Counted from the first letter of the stretch, positions 55,120 to 63,892 are shown. The stretch: DNA of 64,000 nucleotides from Amycolatopsis mediterranei (GCF_026017845.1 NZ_CP100416.1:252288-316287), one strand, 5' to 3'. The notes: generated from the letters alone by a model not told the origin. Numbers and translations are program-made.

Positions 55120-56016
55120 TCAGCCGCCGAGCAGCGTCGAGACGATCTCCGTGACCCGCCTCGACCCGGTCGCGTAGTCGACCTTGGCCGGGTGCTCGGT
55201 CAGCACGACGACGATGTAGTGGCCGACCACGCCCGTGGTGTGCAGCATCCGCGTCGGCCGGCAGCACGACCAGCCCTGCTTCACCGCCCACTGCTGCCCG
55301 GCGGCGGCGTCCGGGATGCCGAAGTACTGCCGGAACCCGTCGGCCCCCCGCTCGGTCGCGTCGTGCAGCGCGTTCAGGATCGCGATCGACTTGTGGTCGA
55401 GCAGGTACCGGTAGATCCGCACGATGTCCGAGGCCGTGATGCGCGTGTCGCCCCAGCGACCGGGCTCCTCCGGCGGCCGGGTGCCGGTGAGCCCCAGCTT
55501 CGTGGTCCAGTGCGTGACGATGGACGGCCCGCCGTAGGCCGTCCAGAACCGGCTCGCGAGGTCGTCGTCGCTGCGGGACAGCATCCGCTGGACGTCCGCG
55601 ACGGGACCGCCCTGCTCGAGTGCGGAAAGCGCAATCAGCAGCTTCACGAGCGACGCGGAGGTGTACGCGCGGTCCGCGCGCACCGAGGTGACCACCGCGC
55701 CGCGTTCCCGATCGAAGACGACGGCGCTGACTTCGCCGTCACCCACGATGTTGTCGAGCGCGGCGGCGTTCACGTTGGCCGGCTGCCCCTTGGCCGCGGG
55801 CGCCGACGTGGCGGACGACGCGGACGGCTCGGTCTTGGCCGCCGGAGCCGGCGTCGAAGTCGGTGTTGGCGTCGGTGTAGCCGACGTCGGTGTGACGAAT
55901 TCGGCGGCCGCGATGGGCTGGGGTACCGCGGCGGAGCTGTGCCGCGCCGTCACCACCACCGCGCCGACCGCCCCCAGGCACAGCCCCACCAGGAAGATTC
56001 CGCTCAGCTTGCGCAT
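55120..56016 (-). CDS. Exported serine hydrolase of the beta-lactamase/penicillin-binding fold
   Basis: The 298-residue protein has an N-terminal membrane segment (about 5-24) and a Thr/Pro/Ala-rich stalk (about 42-75). A class-A beta-lactamase-like domain follows. The SxxK motif is Ser122-Lys125 (ASLVK), SDDDLASRFW takes the place of SDN, and VKQGW the place of KTG. The omega-loop glutamate is not clear, so true beta-lactam hydrolysis is doubtful; similar proteins occur widely in actinomycetes. The ATG places the anchor at the N-terminus. Upstream ATGs exist in frame but have no ribosome-binding site. Confidence 0.78.
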   Translation of the reverse strand: MRKLSGIFLVGLCLGAVGAVVVTARHSSAAVPQPIAAAEFVTPTSATPTPTPTSTPAPAAKTEPSASSATSAPAAKGQPANVNAAALDNIVGDGEVSAVVFDRERGAVVTSVRADRAYTSASLVKLLIALSALEQGGPVADVQRMLSRSDDDLASRFWTAYGGPSIVTHWTTKLGLTGTRPPEEPGRWGDTRITASDIVRIYRYLLDHKSIAILNALHDATERGADGFRQYFGIPDAAAGQQWAVKQGWSCCRPTRMLHTTGVVGHYIVVVLTEHPAKVDYATGSRRVTEIVSTLLGG

Positions 56017-56206
56017 GCTCCGGATTGCCGGGAAGGCCGTGCGCTGTTCGCCGGAACGGGCCCGTTTGTGGGATAGCTCTCGAACCGGGCCCGATCCGCG
56101 AACACACCGGGGCGCTGCGGGCAAGCAGGATCGTTTCGCTCACCGTGTTCGCGGGGTACCTGAGGGCGGTGACGGTCGTCACCACCCGCTGGGAAGGACT
56201 GGAGTC

Positions 56207-56920
56207 ATGGTTCACGCGAAAGGCGCACGCATCCGGGTCCGAGGCCTGCAGCCGGCGCAGGTGCTGGCCGGACTGGCCGGGATCGCGTTCCTCGTCGTCG
56301 GCATCATCGGATTCTCAAGGACCGGCTTCGGCAACTTCGCCGGGCACCACGACGCCGGGTTCTGGCGGTTCTCCGCCAACCCGCTGATGAGCCTGGTCCG
56401 CGTCGTGACCGGCGTCGTCGGCCTGCTGTTCGCGTTCGGCTCGGGCCGCGCGCGGGCGTTCGGCTGGCTGCTGTTCATCGGCTACGGCCTGCTGTTCGTG
56501 TGGGGCCTGATGATCGACGGCCTCATCTCGACCAACCCGTTCGCCAACGCCGGCAACCCGCTCGACATCGGGCGCGCCGACACGTGGCTGCACCTCGGGA
56601 TCGCCGCGCTCGGCCTGCTGATCGCGGTGCTGCCGGCCCGCCGCACCATCCTGCTGCCCGAAGACGAGACGGTCGACGAGCCGGTGGTCGCCGAGCAGCG
56701 CACCGAGGTGATCGACCGGACCGGCCGCACGGATCGGACCGACCGCGTCGGCCCGGTCGACCGCACTGACCGGATTGAAGCCGACCGGGTCCACACCGAC
56801 CGGGTCAACTCCGACCAGGTCACCGAAGAACCGCGTCGCCGGTCGTTCCTGCGTCGTGACCACAAGGGGCGAGGCCCGGAGGTCACTCGTGAAGAGCGTC
56901 CGCCGGGCCTCGCCCACTAG
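56207..56920 (+). CDS. DUF4383-type membrane protein with charged repeat tail
   Basis: The 237-residue protein has four membrane segments (about 16-155) with the DUF4383 pattern LAGIAFLVVGIIGF, FSANPLMSLVRVVTGVVGLL and NPFANAGNPLDIGRADTWLHLGIAALGLL. The cytosolic tail is rich in Asp/Arg repeats (DRTGRTDRTDR and VDRTDR, then HTDR). Function is unknown; the family is common in actinobacteria. GGAAGG and GGAG lie before the ATG. Confidence 0.8.
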   Translation: MVHAKGARIRVRGLQPAQVLAGLAGIAFLVVGIIGFSRTGFGNFAGHHDAGFWRFSANPLMSLVRVVTGVVGLLFAFGSGRARAFGWLLFIGYGLLFVWGLMIDGLISTNPFANAGNPLDIGRADTWLHLGIAALGLLIAVLPARRTILLPEDETVDEPVVAEQRTEVIDRTGRTDRTDRVGPVDRTDRIEADRVHTDRVNSDQVTEEPRRRSFLRRDHKGRGPEVTREERPPGLAH

Positions 56921-56935
56921 GAGGTTCGGGGTGGT

Positions 56936-57934
56936 TCAGTAGGTGGTGCCGGTACCACCCGAGTCGTTGCTGCTCCCAGTGTTGCTGTCAGCCGCCGGAG
57001 CCTTGCTGGCGGTGGCACTGGGAGTGGTGCCGACCTTGCAGCCGTTGGGCTCGATGACGAACCAGGTGCCGTTGACGCCCATGCCGTTCGCGTCGCCCGG
57101 CTTCAGGTCCTTCGAGAAGTTGTAGACGGGCCAGCCACCGATGGTGACCTGCTCGGTGCCGTCCTGGCGCTTGATGCTGCCCAGCAGCTTCGAGTCGATG
57201 CCCTGCAGCTCGACCTTGCCGTTCGAGAGCACCGGCGGCCAGGTCTTGGCGCAGTCACCGTTGCAGGCGGAGGCCTTCTTCTTGGTGTCCTTCGTGAACA
57301 GGTAGAGCGTCATCCCGTTCTGGTCGACGATCGCGTCGCCGAGGCCGTCGATCTTGCTGGCGCTGAGCTTGACGCCGCCGGATTCGGAGCCGGTCGCCGC
57401 GGCCTGGCCGGCCTTCCCGCCCTTGGCGTTCGCCGCGTACCAGGCGCCACCGACGCCCTGGCCGGTCGCGTCGCCGGGCTTGGTGTCCTTGGCGTAGCGG
57501 TAGAGCGCCCACCCGCCGACGGTGATCTGCTCGGTCCCGTCGGAGCGCGTCACCTTCCCGACGTTGTTCTTGTCGACACCCTGTACTTGGACGTCCCCGG
57601 TGGCCAGCATCGGCGGCCAGGCCTTGGCGCAGTCACCGTCACAGTTGGACTTCGGCGGCTTCGCGGTGTCCTTGTCGAACCGGTAGAGGGTCATGCCGTT
57701 CTGGTCGGTGAGCACCTGGCCGACGCTGGCGACGTCCGCGACGACGAGTTTCGACTCGTTCGACGCGGGAGCAGCGTTGCCGACCTGGCCGTTGGCGGCC
57801 TGGCCGCCCCCGTTCCCACCTGCCGCCGCAGGAGCGACAACCGGCTGAGCAGTCTCTGCACCCGAGCAAGCGGTGAGCACTGCCAGCCCGGCTGCCGCCG
57901 CGGCGACGGAGACGGCGATGCGCGTGCGAAGCAT
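56936..57934 (-). CDS. Lipoprotein with tandem secreted repeats (COG4315 / PF03640 type)
   Basis: The 332-residue protein has a lipobox VLTAC (Cys23), a Gly/Ala/Asn-rich linker, and two pairs of the DUF-type repeat. In each pair the first half carries TDQNGMTLYRFDKDT/VDQNGMTLYLFTKDT with CDGDCAKAWPP/CNGDCAKTWPP, and the second carries DGTEQITVGGWALYRYAKD and its mate. Two cysteines per pair may form disulfides. The C-terminus is Ser/Thr/Gly-rich. Streptomyces SCO0930-like lipoproteins share this plan; a role in electron transfer or surface stability has been suggested but is not shown. Confidence 0.85.
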   Translation of the reverse strand: MLRTRIAVSVAAAAAGLAVLTACSGAETAQPVVAPAAAGGNGGGQAANGQVGNAAPASNESKLVVADVASVGQVLTDQNGMTLYRFDKDTAKPPKSNCDGDCAKAWPPMLATGDVQVQGVDKNNVGKVTRSDGTEQITVGGWALYRYAKDTKPGDATGQGVGGAWYAANAKGGKAGQAAATGSESGGVKLSASKIDGLGDAIVDQNGMTLYLFTKDTKKKASACNGDCAKTWPPVLSNGKVELQGIDSKLLGSIKRQDGTEQVTIGGWPVYNFSKDLKPGDANGMGVNGTWFVIEPNGCKVGTTPSATASKAPAADSNTGSSNDSGGTGTTY

Positions 57935-58036
57935 GGAAGTTCTCCTTGTGTCCGTTGGGTTTTCCCGCCGCTCGGTGCGGCTGCTTGATACCCACTACAC
58001 GGACACCCGCCCAGGGCGGTTCAAAGAATTTTCCCG

Positions 58037-59644
58037 CTAGTCCGAACCGCCCGGCTGCGGCCCGTCGCCGAGGGCACGGTCGACCAGGGCGCCCGCCGCA
58101 CCGGTGTAGCCGGCGGGGTCCAGCAGCTCGTCCAGCGCGGCCGCGGTCAGCACGCCGGTGATGGCGGGCAGCTCGTCCAGCACGTCCCGGAGCGGCCGGT
58201 CTTCACGCACCGCCCGCCGGGAGGCCTCGCCGAGCAGCTCCTTGGCCTTCGCCTTGCCGAGCAGCGGCGCGAGCACGGCGGAGAGCCGTTCGGAGACGAT
58301 CAGCCCGTGCGTCGACGCCAGGTTCGCCCGCATCCGCCCGGGCGCCGCGGTGAGCCCGCGCGCCAGCTCGGCGGCGGTGTGCGCGGCACCGCCGGTCAGC
58401 CGCAGGCACTCGCGGATCAGCTGCCACTCGGCGTGCCAGACCCCGGCCGACCGTTCGTCCTCGGCGAGCATCGACTGCGTGACCCCCGCGGCCAGCACGG
58501 GCACCTGCAGCGCGGCCGACCGGATCAGCGTCGCGAGCACCGGGTTCCGCTTGTGCGGCATCGCCGAGGAGCCGCCCCGCCCATCGGCAGCCGGTTCGGC
58601 GACCTCGCCCAGCTCGGTCCGGCTGAGCGTCTCGACGTCGACGGCCAGCTTCCCCAGCGCCCCGGCGGTGAACGCGAGCGCACCGGCGAGGTCGGCGACC
58701 GGCGTCCGCAGCGAGTGCCACGGAAGCACCGGAGCGGCCAGCCCGGTCTCCTCGGCGAACGCGGCGGTCAGCCGGTTCACGTAGCCGCCGACGTCCGCAT
58801 CGCGAGCAGCCTCCGGCGCGCCGGGGACCGAGGCGGGTGTGCTCGCGCCGGGGACTGCGGTGGGCGTGCTCGCGCGGGGGATCGCGGTGGGTGTGCTCGT
58901 GTCGGGGATCGCGGTGGGCATGCTCGCGCCGGGGACCGGGACCGTGGCTGGTGTGCTGCCCCCGCCCCCGCCCCCGCCCCCGCCCCCGCCCCCGCTCGGC
59001 TCGTCGGCGAGGCGCGCGTACTCGACGTACGCCGCCAGCGTTCCGGCCGCTCCGCCCAGGGAGACCGGCAGGCCGCCGTCGAGCACGCGGCGGATGCGGA
59101 CAGCCGCGTCCAGCACCAGCTGCCGCCAGCCCGCGGCCTTGAGCCCGAACGTCGTCGGCACCGCGTGGGCCGTCAGCGTCCGCCCGGCCATGGTCGTGTC
59201 CCGGTGCGCGCGGGCCAGCCCGGCCAGCGCCTCGGCCGTGGCGTCGAGGTCGGCGGCGAGCGGCCGCAGCGTCCGGTCGGCGACCAGCATCATCGCGGTG
59301 TCGAAGATGTCCTGGCTGGTCGAGCCGCGGTGCACGTACTCCGCCGCAGCGGGCGCGAGCTCGCCGACCGCCGCCGTCAGCGCCTTCACCAGGCCGACGA
59401 CCGGGTTCGCGGTCGCCCGCGACCCCCGCGCCAGCTCGGCGACGTCGATCCGCGCCTGGCCCGCGGCCTCCGTGATCGCGTCGGCGGCCTCCGGCGGTAC
59501 CGTCCCGAGCCGCGCCTGCGCCCTCGCGAGTGCCGCCTCGGCGTCGAGCATCGCGCGCACCCAGGCCTCGTCTCCGGTCGACGCTTCGGCCGGCGTACCG
59601 GCCCGCACCGGGGACAGGAGTCCGGAATCGGGGTCGACGGTCAT
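58037..59644 (-). CDS. pcaB: 3-carboxy-cis,cis-muconate cycloisomerase-like (PcaB) with a low-complexity insertion
   Basis: The 535-residue protein is a fumarase/aspartase-superfamily enzyme of the PcaB branch: RGSTSQDIFDTAMML, TLTAHAVPTTFGLKAAGWR, PVSLGGAAGTLAAY and the signature GGSSAMPHKRNPVLA. PcaB acts in protocatechuate breakdown; no other pca gene is in the window. About 70 residues (217-287) interrupt the family pattern: twelve consecutive glycines, then nine-residue repeats of the TPTAIPxxS kind. Without them the length is normal, about 465. The insert is likely a surface loop; whether the enzyme tolerates it is unknown. The ATG used gives a standard N-terminus. Confidence 0.83.
   Translation of the reverse strand: MTVDPDSGLLSPVRAGTPAEASTGDEAWVRAMLDAEAALARAQARLGTVPPEAADAITEAAGQARIDVAELARGSRATANPVVGLVKALTAAVGELAPAAAEYVHRGSTSQDIFDTAMMLVADRTLRPLAADLDATAEALAGLARAHRDTTMAGRTLTAHAVPTTFGLKAAGWRQLVLDAAVRIRRVLDGGLPVSLGGAAGTLAAYVEYARLADEPSGGGGGGGGGGGGSTPATVPVPGASMPTAIPDTSTPTAIPRASTPTAVPGASTPASVPGAPEAARDADVGGYVNRLTAAFAEETGLAAPVLPWHSLRTPVADLAGALAFTAGALGKLAVDVETLSRTELGEVAEPAADGRGGSSAMPHKRNPVLATLIRSAALQVPVLAAGVTQSMLAEDERSAGVWHAEWQLIRECLRLTGGAAHTAAELARGLTAAPGRMRANLASTHGLIVSERLSAVLAPLLGKAKAKELLGEASRRAVREDRPLRDVLDELPAITGVLTAAALDELLDPAGYTGAAGALVDRALGDGPQPGGSD
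58839..58993 (-). repeat. Minisatellite and GCCCCC hexamer array inside the PcaB-like gene
   Basis: Three near-identical 27-base units (58839-58865, 58866-58892, 58893-58919) and a decayed fourth are followed by (GCCCCC)x6 at 58958-58993. Both periods are multiples of three, so the reading frame stays open. They encode the TPTAIP-type repeats and twelve glycines. Confidence 0.93.
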
Positions 59645-59712
59645 GGCGTCAGCATCGCACGCGGCCGACCTCGGCGACGGCATCACGATCGGGTCTGGCA
59701 CGCTCATCGGCC

Positions 59713-60354
59713 ATGACCAGCGCCCCGTCCGCCGAGGACACCGCCGGCTCCGAAGCCCGGGCCATCGCCGCCGAGCGGCTGACCTTTTTCTCGGACGCCG
59801 TCGTCGCCATCGCGATCACGCTGCTCGCGCTCGAGCTGCCGCTGCCGGAGGGCGCCACCAGCGCCGAACTGCTGCGGTCACTCGGTCATCTCCGGTCCGA
59901 ATACGTCTCCTTCCTGATCAGCTTCATCGTCATCGGCGGCCACTGGCGCGCCCACCACCGCCTGTTCAACTACGTCACCACGCTCGGCGGCGGGCTCGCC
60001 CGCCTCACCTTCGGCTGGCTCCTGATGCAGGTGATCATGCCCTTCGCCACGAAGGTGATCTCCGAAGAGGGAGGGTTCGAATTCCGCTTCGTCTTCTACG
60101 CCGTCGTGCAGGTCGTCGCGCTGACGCTGTTCCTCCTCATGGCCTGGCAGATCAAGCGGAACCATCTCTATCGCGCGGACACCCCGCCGGAGCTCTTCGG
60201 CAAGGTCTACCGCGGGATCGGCGCGATGATCGCCGCGTTCGCCGTCTCGATCCCGGTCGCCTTCTTCACGCACTGGGCCTACGCGTGCTGGATCGTCGTT
60301 CCGCTGGTGGTCAGCCTCCTTTCCCGCTTCCGCCGCCGGACGGCGGCCGCCTGA
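59713..60354 (+). CDS. TMEM175-like (DUF1211) membrane channel protein
   Basis: The 213-residue protein has six membrane segments and the family motif RLTFFSDAVVAIAITLLALEL in its first helix, where FSD lines the pore. Bacterial TMEM175 homologues form potassium-permeable channels. The rest fits: SEYVSFLISFIVIGGHWRAHHRLF and FAVSIPVAFFTHWAYACW. It diverges from the PcaB-like gene by 68 bases. The ATG follows shortly after CATCGG with no strong ribosome-binding site. Confidence 0.88.
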   Translation: MTSAPSAEDTAGSEARAIAAERLTFFSDAVVAIAITLLALELPLPEGATSAELLRSLGHLRSEYVSFLISFIVIGGHWRAHHRLFNYVTTLGGGLARLTFGWLLMQVIMPFATKVISEEGGFEFRFVFYAVVQVVALTLFLLMAWQIKRNHLYRADTPPELFGKVYRGIGAMIAAFAVSIPVAFFTHWAYACWIVVPLVVSLLSRFRRRTAAA

Positions 60355-60358
60355 GCCG

Positions 60359-60901
60359 TCATTCGCCGGTCGCGCCGTCGATCCGCTCGCGGATCAGGTC
60401 GGCCTGGCCGATGTGGCGCGCGTACTCGCCGATCATGCGCAGCATCAGCCAGCGCAGGGTGAACGGTTCGCCGGTGCTGCGGCGAATGCCGGTCTGCTCC
60501 AGTGAGCTCGCCGCGACGATCTCCCGGGAGCGCGCGCATTCGGCGTGCCACAACGAGAACGCCTCGTCGACATCACCACCCAGGTCCGTGAAGTCCTGCT
60601 CCGGGTCGTCGTCGGAGTAGTAGAGGTTCGGGACGTCCTCGCCCGTGAACTGGATCCGGAACCACCAGCGTTCGCAGCCCGTGAGGTGCCGCAGCAGTCC
60701 GTGCAGGGTCAATGTGGACGGTGGTACCGAGCGTTCGGCCAGCTGCGCCGGGTCCAGACCGGCGCACTTCAGCTCGAACGTGCGCCGGTAGTAGTCGAGG
60801 CTCTCGGTCAGGGCCCGGCGCTCGTCCGCGACCGGCGCCGGGTCGGTTCTGGGGGCCGTCAGGCGGGGCGGGGCCGCCACCGGGATCATGTGTTCGGTCA
60901 T
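60359..60901 (-). CDS. DinB-family (DUF664) protein, mycothiol-dependent-enzyme-like
   Basis: The 180-residue protein has the four-helix DinB fold. TLHGLLRHLTGCERWWF supplies the first metal-binding histidine, SLWHAECARSREIVA the middle segment, and RWLMLRMIGEYARHIGQADLIRERIDG the last histidine. DinB/DUF664 proteins include mycothiol S-transferases and isomerases using a divalent metal. The start chosen gives MTEHMIPV. It converges on the TMEM175-like gene with four bases between. Confidence 0.85.
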   Translation of the reverse strand: MTEHMIPVAAPPRLTAPRTDPAPVADERRALTESLDYYRRTFELKCAGLDPAQLAERSVPPSTLTLHGLLRHLTGCERWWFRIQFTGEDVPNLYYSDDDPEQDFTDLGGDVDEAFSLWHAECARSREIVAASSLEQTGIRRSTGEPFTLRWLMLRMIGEYARHIGQADLIRERIDGATGE

Positions 60902-61111
60902 GTGCGGAGCGTGCCACAGGGGTCCGACAATTTCGGTTCGCCGCCGTGGTCGGTGATCGGGCAACCGCCGCGAAACCCCAGTTCAGCACGGTTTGGCGAA
61001 CCCGGTAACGAATTTCGGGGTGCGCCGATCTGATCTTCGTCACCCCTGCTGCGCACGCCAGTTTCACCGGTCGGAGCGGCACCCCTCGGTTCGGAACCAG
61101 GAGATCACAAC

Positions 61112-61960
61112 ATGCAGCGAACCGGACGAAGAGCCGCTGTGCTGGCCGCGCTGGCGGCCGCGGCGCTGGGCGCGTCGCCCGCCGTCGCGTCGGCAGCCCC
61201 GCCCGCGAGCACGATCGAGGTCAGCGCGACCACCGTGCGCGCGGGCACCACGTTCACAGTCACCGAACAGCTGACCAACCCGACGGACTTCACGATCACG
61301 GGCGCGAAAGCGGCGCTCTACGTGAAGGAGAAGCCGATCGCCGACGTGGTGGACCTGGTCTCCTGCACCGGGACGATCGCGCCGTGCGCGCCGTACCTCA
61401 GCAGCTTCCGCGGCGGCGTCGGCGACCTGGGCGCGGGCGAGAGCCGGACGGTGACGTTCACTCTGCGCGTCAAGGATGACGTCGCACCCGGCCAGTTCAC
61501 GCTCCAGCACCAGTTCGCCGGCGACAACTACGCGTTCGCCGTCGAAGACGGCCCGGCCGTCACGATCGCCCCGCCGGACGAGGCCGACGTCAAGGTCGTG
61601 CTGACGGCGACCCCGCGCGCCGGCTTCGTCGCCCAGGTCGACTACGTGATCAAGGTGTCGAACACCGGCCCGGCCACCGCGACCGGCGTCCGCGTGACGG
61701 CCGGCGCAGGCTCCGGCCGCACGGTCGTCTCGATGGCGGGCTGCACCCGCTCAGGCGCAACGCTGACCTGCGCGATCGGCACCCTGGCCCCGGGCGCCTC
61801 GGCCACGGCGAAGTTCACGTCGGAAGGCGGCTTCTTCGCATGGGGAGCGTTCACGGCGACGGCTCAGCGAGCGGCGAGCACGCCGGCCGACCCGGAGGCG
61901 GCCAACGACAAGTCGTCCAAGAAGTGCACCGCGTACACGGGCCTGTTCGTCCAGTGTTGA
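61112..61960 (+). CDS. Secreted protein with DUF11-like beta-sandwich repeats
   Basis: The 282-residue protein has a signal peptide (about 1-28, ending ASAAP) and two immunoglobulin-like beta-sandwich parts. One runs about 33-150 (IEVSATTVRAGTTFTVTEQLTNPTD). The second fits DUF11 (VDYVIKVSNTGPATATGVRVTAGAG, then GCTRSGATLTCAIGTLAPGASATA). DUF11 modules occur in surface and adhesion proteins. No anchor or enzyme domain is seen. AGGAGATCACAAC precedes the ATG, and a small GGTTC-G-GAACC palindrome (61088-61098) lies in front. Confidence 0.78.
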   Translation: MQRTGRRAAVLAALAAAALGASPAVASAAPPASTIEVSATTVRAGTTFTVTEQLTNPTDFTITGAKAALYVKEKPIADVVDLVSCTGTIAPCAPYLSSFRGGVGDLGAGESRTVTFTLRVKDDVAPGQFTLQHQFAGDNYAFAVEDGPAVTIAPPDEADVKVVLTATPRAGFVAQVDYVIKVSNTGPATATGVRVTAGAGSGRTVVSMAGCTRSGATLTCAIGTLAPGASATAKFTSEGGFFAWGAFTATAQRAASTPADPEAANDKSSKKCTAYTGLFVQC

Positions 61961-61967
61961 CGGCGTG

Positions 61968-61991
61968 CGCGCGGGGTCGGGGCCCCGCGCG
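61968..61991. terminator. GC-rich hairpin between converging genes
   Basis: CGCGCGGGG (61968-61976) pairs perfectly with 61983-61991 around a 6-base loop. It lies 8 bases after the DUF11-like gene stop. Confidence 0.7.
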
Positions 61992-62012
61992 TCCACGTTC
62001 GTCCACAGAGGA

Positions 62013-62549
62013 TCAGAGCGCGAACGCGGCCGAGCGCGCCCGGCGGCGAACGGCGTCGGCGGTCTCTTCGGCGGCCTGCTCGGTGGTGTCCATGACGTGC
62101 CGTTCCAGCGCACCGAGCCCGACGAACGCGGCGTGCATCCCCTTCAGCGGCTCGACGTCGACGAGTTCCTTCGCCTCGCGGGCCGTCCCCCGAGCGAGAG
62201 TGGCTTCGAGGCTGGGTCGCAGCACGACGTAGTAGAGGTCCAGACCGTCGCGCTTCGCAGCCTCCCGGAACGGCTGCAGCGCCCAGGGGCCGACGACACC
62301 ATCCAGCACCACGTCGAAGTCCCCGCGCGCGTACCCGCAGGCGGCCTCGGCGATCACCCCGAGCACGACCTCGTTCTGCCGGGCGGCCTCAGGCAGGTAA
62401 GGCGGCACGAACCCGGTCCGGATCCAGACGTAGAAGCTGTCGGTATGCAGGTGCACGGTAGGCCGCACGCCATCGGCAGCCACCATCCGCGCAACGGTCG
62501 ACTTCCCGGCACCGGGCGGCCCGGTGAGGATCAGCAGGGAACCAGGCAT
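62013..62549 (-). CDS. AAA/P-loop kinase-like protein
   Basis: The 178-residue protein starts with Walker A LILTGPPGAGKSTVAR (about 6-20), followed by LHTDSFYVWI, and carries FDVVLDGVVGP as Walker B-like strand. The late helix LEATLARGTAREAKELVD resembles the lid arginines of small-molecule kinases. It belongs to the shikimate-kinase/zeta-toxin-like group of small P-loop phosphotransferases; the substrate is unknown. It stands alone before tRNA-Lys. Confidence 0.8.
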   Translation of the reverse strand: MPGSLLILTGPPGAGKSTVARMVAADGVRPTVHLHTDSFYVWIRTGFVPPYLPEAARQNEVVLGVIAEAACGYARGDFDVVLDGVVGPWALQPFREAAKRDGLDLYYVVLRPSLEATLARGTAREAKELVDVEPLKGMHAAFVGLGALERHVMDTTEQAAEETADAVRRRARSAAFAL

Positions 62550-62660
62550 GAAGGCATGATGGCCAGCCGACCGGTGAAGAACCAGTCTTGACCTTCCCGA
62601 GAGCCTCAGCCGGACCCGGCGTGCGAGGGGCGCACCGGGGCCTGGCTAAACTGAGGGCAC

Positions 62661-62733
62661 GGGCCGTTAGCTCAATTGGTAGAGCTGCGGACTTTTAATC
62701 CGTAGGTTCTGGGTTCGAGCCCCAGGCGGCCCA
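62661..62733 (+). tRNA. tRNA-Lys (anticodon TTT)
   Basis: The acceptor GGGCCGT pairs with GCGGCCC (last pair T-G), with A62733 as discriminator. The anticodon stem GCGGA/TCCGT holds loop CTTTTAA, giving TTT, which reads AAA/AAG. The T-arm loop GGTTCGAGCC is standard. No CCA is encoded. Confidence 0.95.
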
Positions 62734-62747
62734 CTACGATCATGCGT

Positions 62748-62791
62748 CTGACCTGTGGAAACGCTAGCTCTTGTGGTCTTCCGCAGGTCAG
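62748..62791 (+). terminator. Hairpin terminator after tRNA-Lys
   Basis: CTGACCTGTGGAA (62748-62760) pairs with TTCCGCAGGTCAG (62779-62791) over 13 bp with one G-U pair and an 18-base loop, starting 15 bases after the tRNA. Confidence 0.75.
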
Positions 62792-63116
62792 GTGGACCTG
62801 TGGGGCGCGTTGTATGGCTGAGGTCCCGGGTTGCGGTGATCGGGTTGGCCTGCGCGTGCATGTCGGCACCCGGGTGTTCGATCTGCTGGTGGCGGCCGTT
62901 TTGTTGCTGCTGCAGGGAATCGACGCTGATTCGGGGGTGCGGTCGGTGCCTTCTTGCCGTGGCCCCACGGCGCTGAGCCGTAGTCGAGGGAGACTGTGTT
63001 TCCCCAGCTCAAGGCCCGGTTACCGAACGGAATCGATGGCACCTCGCTACGTCGCCGGTAGCGATGAACACAAGCTGACCGTGACATAAGCCGAGGCTGA
63101 AGGCCACCGGTGGTTG

Positions 63117-63353
63117 TCACGCGTGAAACAGGTTGATCTGCTGCCAGATGGTGTCGTGTGGTGCGTTGTGGTCGTTGAGGTTGCCAAGGACCTCGACTGC
63201 TGTGATCACGGCTGATGCCCGATTACGTTGGTCGGGATGCCGCTGCCAGTACGATTGCGCGATCTTCAGCACGGCTGGGCGGCGGCGCGGGCGCCGAGGG
63301 GCTGCCGCTGCCTTCGAGGTACACACGGTGGCGTGGCCGGCGTCGTTCCACAT
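63117..63353 (-). CDS. Possible small protein or gene fragment near tRNA-Lys
   Basis: A 78-residue frame ends with AVEVLGNLNDHNAPHDTIWQ and a phenylalanine-rich tail. It has balanced amino-acid use and A/T-containing codons unlike a random shadow at this G+C. I recognise no family. The N-terminal part (Ala/Arg/Pro-rich) is less convincing, so the true start may be lost, leaving a fragment. Helix-rich and soluble by appearance. Confidence 0.33.
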   Translation of the reverse strand: MWNDAGHATVCTSKAAAAPRRPRRRPAVLKIAQSYWQRHPDQRNRASAVITAVEVLGNLNDHNAPHDTIWQQINLFHA

Positions 63354-63425
63354 CCCGAAGGTCTGGGACTGGCTGACGAATCCGTTCGACTGAGATGCTT
63401 CGCCGGTGACACGGGAGAAACGTCG

Positions 63426-63869
63426 ATGAGTTCCCGCGCGGAGATGGGGATCGTCCTGCTGGCGATCTGCGCTCTCTTGGTGACGACGGTGTTCGTCGGG
63501 GCCCGGTGGCGGGAGAAGACCGGCGGTCTCGGCCAAGTTCCGCCGCCGGCCCCGAAGTACGCGCGCCGGATTGCCGCGCTACGGGACGAGGACTACGACC
63601 TCGTGCTGCGGGGCGGGGCCATCGTCAACGGCGTCAGCGCGACGTGGCCGTTCGCCGTCCTGCTGGTCAGCCGAGACCAGATCGAGCTGCGTGTCCGGGT
63701 CCTTGTGCCGATCCGGATCGCGCGCGCCGAGGTGACCGGTGTACGTCGGGTGCGTGGCCTGTACAGCCGCGGCTTCAAGTTCCGGACCGAGTCGGGCCGG
63801 TTGGACAAGGTGAGCTTCTGGCCCGTGGGCAAAGCCGCGAAACAGCTGGCCGAGCTCGGCTGGCAATAA
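63426..63869 (+). CDS. Single-pass membrane protein of unknown function
   Basis: The 147-residue protein has one N-terminal membrane segment (about 7-25, MGIVLLAICALLVTTVFVGA). A soluble beta-rich domain follows (LVLRGGAIVNGVSATWPFAVLLVSRDQIELRVRVLVPIRIARAEVTGVRRVRGL) that recalls a PH-like barrel. The last residues FWPVGKAAKQLAELGW are an amphipathic helix. Function unknown. GGGAGAAACG lies before the ATG. A poly-G tract follows its stop by 23 bases. Confidence 0.7.
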   Translation: MSSRAEMGIVLLAICALLVTTVFVGARWREKTGGLGQVPPPAPKYARRIAALRDEDYDLVLRGGAIVNGVSATWPFAVLLVSRDQIELRVRVLVPIRIARAEVTGVRRVRGLYSRGFKFRTESGRLDKVSFWPVGKAAKQLAELGWQ

Positions 63870-63892
63870 TACGGCTGATCATTTCCGGTGGC

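Larger units (their letters stand above)
62734..63425. other. Gene-poor region after tRNA-Lys
   Basis: Apart from the hairpin and the small leftward frame given separately, these 692 bases show no recognisable gene. The sequence is less G+C-rich than the rest and its open frames look random. No integrase or repeat of the tRNA 3' end was found, so an integrated element is not supported, but decayed mobile DNA is possible. Confidence 0.5.

Noticed and set aside
55120..56016. Calling the serine hydrolase a class A beta-lactamase
   Set aside because: SxxK is present but SDN and the omega-loop glutamate are not convincing, so resistance function is not supported.
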